From assembly GCA_002501695.1 (NCBI GenBank), contig DANZ01000099.1, positions 20,720 to 27,101 on the forward strand: a stretch of 6,382 nucleotides of DNA. The letters are read 5' to 3'. Below, piece after piece: positions 5,439-6,382 of the stretch (position 1 is the stretch's first letter; each line of letters starts with the position of its first letter). Position numbers and translations under genes: made by a program. The notes beneath the pieces were generated by a model. That model did no database searches. It was not told the origin of the DNA and worked only from the letters and a program-made list of their open reading frames with translations. The stretch comes from Methanolobus sp. UBA474 (GTDB lineage: Archaea > Halobacteriota > Methanosarcinia > Methanosarcinales > Methanosarcinaceae).

Positions 5439-6280
5439 GCCCCCGGATGATAGCATTCAGGGATAACGTGGAAGGAGTGCTCCTTGCATGTACCGTGCTT
5501 TTGCAGCACCCGGACTCGGCACTCCTTTGTGCCAGAAATATGGACGACCTCAGGAGCAAGATGGAATTCTCAGGGGCCGGATATGATGTAACGGCTGTGG
5601 GGTTCAGGCCGACAGCAGACTGTTCTGTCCTTGTGCAAAAGCTTCTTGGCAAAAGGAAGGGTCGCATGTCAGGGAGGGATCCGGATGTGGAACATTATAT
5701 CGGCCTGGTCCTGCGTCACTCCTCATGCGATCCCGCCGGACTGGTGCGCTTCATATGCTCGTGCGAAGGCAATGCAGATATGTTATATTCCGGTAAGACC
5801 CCGACAGGCAAAAAGTACTACAGTTACATGCGTGATGTGTCGCGTTCCTACCACCGCCTGTCCATGTTCGCGCGTCCTGATCTTGTCAACGGGATACTCA
5901 CGGTGAGAACGGACTCCCCCCACATGATCGGCGATATGTTCTGCAGTTGGCTTTCCGGGAAGAACCCGGATCTTCCTGTTGCCGTACTGGAAAAGGGAAC
6001 AGCCTGGATCGGCAATGGCCGGTACCTGGGTCTTGAAAACTTCACGCACATACGTTCGTCCCTACTTGGGAGCCTGAGCTTCTCAAGGGGACCCGATGAC
6101 ATCGACGGGCTCTGGGACGTTTATTATGACTCCCAGCTGATACCCGGGAGAAGGAATAAAAAGCATGCTCAGCACCTGCAGCCAAAGAGCTCGTCCGCCA
6201 TAAGCGCGATGTCCGCACGGGACAGGTATAAGGTGGAAAGAGGTATCTCGAATTGCACCCTTGACAATTTTACCGATTAA
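5435..6280 (+). CDS. DUF4130 / TIGR03915-like putative DNA metabolism protein, partner of the radical SAM protein
   Basis: Protein of 281 residues from the family that accompanies the preceding radical SAM enzyme; biochemical function is not established. Recognisable elements are YYSYMRDVSRSYHRLSMFAR (128-147), a diverged form of the conserved V-x-x-x-x-HR block with His140 and Arg141; HMIGDMFCSWL (163-173), corresponding to the HxxxxxxxxFxxR region but diverged; W191; and the C-terminal LWDVYYDS (226-233) with PGRRNKKHAQHLQPK (237-251). Family members in many bacteria carry a uracil-DNA glycosylase domain after this point. Here only about 30 residues follow, so that domain is absent. There are eight cysteines, including a C-x-C at 108-110. 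The ATG overlaps the upstream stop by four bases, and a GGGAG (5423-5427) provides a partial ribosome site at suitable spacing. Tight coupling argues for a complex or sequential steps. Confidence 0.8.
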   Translation: MSPRMIAFRDNVEGVLLACTVLLQHPDSALLCARNMDDLRSKMEFSGAGYDVTAVGFRPTADCSVLVQKLLGKRKGRMSGRDPDVEHYIGLVLRHSSCDPAGLVRFICSCEGNADMLYSGKTPTGKKYYSYMRDVSRSYHRLSMFARPDLVNGILTVRTDSPHMIGDMFCSWLSGKNPDLPVAVLEKGTAWIGNGRYLGLENFTHIRSSLLGSLSFSRGPDDIDGLWDVYYDSQLIPGRRNKKHAQHLQPKSSSAISAMSARDRYKVERGISNCTLDNFTD

Positions 6281-6300
6281 TATTGCAGGTTAAGAATGAA

Positions 6301-6305
6301 AGGTG
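6301..6305 (+). promoter_or_regulatory. Shine-Dalgarno site for the last gene
   Basis: AGGTG complements the 16S rRNA 3' end and sits six bases before the ATG at 6312. It favours that start over the ATG at 6296, whose frame stops after eight codons. It is the clearest ribosome site in the window, and the gene lies internal to an operon, in contrast to the leaderless first gene. Confidence 0.75.
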
Positions 6306-6311
6306 GTTTTT

Positions 6312-6382
6312 ATGTCGGTTGATATCAGGAGCCTACGTGATATACCCCGTATCGGGGACAAGATGGCCAAACGCTTCATAGA
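6312..6382 (+). CDS. N-terminus of a helix-hairpin-helix protein (3'-truncated by window edge)
   Basis: Only about 23 codons are visible. Residues 7-22 (SLRDIPRIGDKMAKRF) fit the first helix, the IPxIG hairpin and the second helix of a DNA-binding helix-hairpin-helix. The gene begins 31 bp after the DUF4130-like gene with no clear promoter between them, so it is likely the third gene of the same operon, which fits a DNA-metabolism theme. Several archaeal repair and recombination proteins begin or end with this motif, including some MutS-related proteins, but the remainder is outside the window and the product cannot be named. Confidence 0.65.
   Translation, partial: MSVDIRSLRDIPRIGDKMAKRFI

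Noticed and set aside
6296..6322. ATG at 6296 as the start of the last gene
   Set aside because: Its frame ends at a stop after eight codons. The ATG at 6312 has a good AGGTG site and opens into a helix-hairpin-helix.

Overview
The window looks like chromosomal DNA from a methanogen-like archaeon of moderate GC content, probably near the Methanosarcinales. The evidence is AT-rich TATA boxes placed about 23-30 bp upstream of start codons, two genes that appear to be transcribed without a leader, frequent ATA (Ile) and AGG (Arg) codons, and a CbiZ-type adenosylcobinamide amidohydrolase, which is typical of cobamide-dependent methanogens. The genus is an inference only. All genes are on the + strand. 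I see no RNA genes, insertion sequences or CRISPR arrays.

Layout. (1) 1-1122: the C-terminal four-fifths or so of a MATE-family multidrug/organic-cation exporter, cut by the window edge. (2) 1281-3478: a two-gene unit, cbiZ followed by a TIM-barrel (xylose-isomerase-like) protein, joined by an ATGA stop/start overlap. It has a TATA-like promoter and a leader of about 55 nt. (3) 3597-4163: an ArsR-type winged-helix regulator with its own strong TATA box. The box is exactly placed for a leaderless transcript, so the true start is 3597 rather than the upstream in-frame ATG at 3528. Its C-terminal half resembles the DUF4430/transcobalamin C-terminal beta-grasp domain, and the protein has no cysteine. 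(4) 4164-4295: a terminator-like stem with a T-rich tract, then a second leaderless promoter. (5) 4296-6382: a putative DNA-metabolism operon. It contains a radical SAM protein with a C-terminal helix-hairpin-helix, its usual partner of the DUF4130-like family (again joined by an ATGA overlap, and without the uracil-DNA-glycosylase domain found fused in many bacteria), and the first 23 codons of a third gene that begins with a helix-hairpin-helix.

How the genes may work together. CbiZ hydrolyses adenosylcobinamide to adenosylcobyric acid, so that salvaged incomplete corrinoids can be rebuilt into the cell's own cobamide. The coupled TIM-barrel protein probably acts on a related small molecule, but its substrate cannot be read from sequence. 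The most interesting proposal is that the neighbouring regulator senses a corrinoid directly: it joins an ArsR DNA-binding domain to a fold that binds cobalamin in animal transcobalamin/intrinsic factor, it lacks metal-thiolate ligands, and it lies beside a cobinamide-salvage operon. The radical SAM/DUF4130 pair is a recurrent partnership of unknown chemistry, assigned to DNA modification or repair by association.
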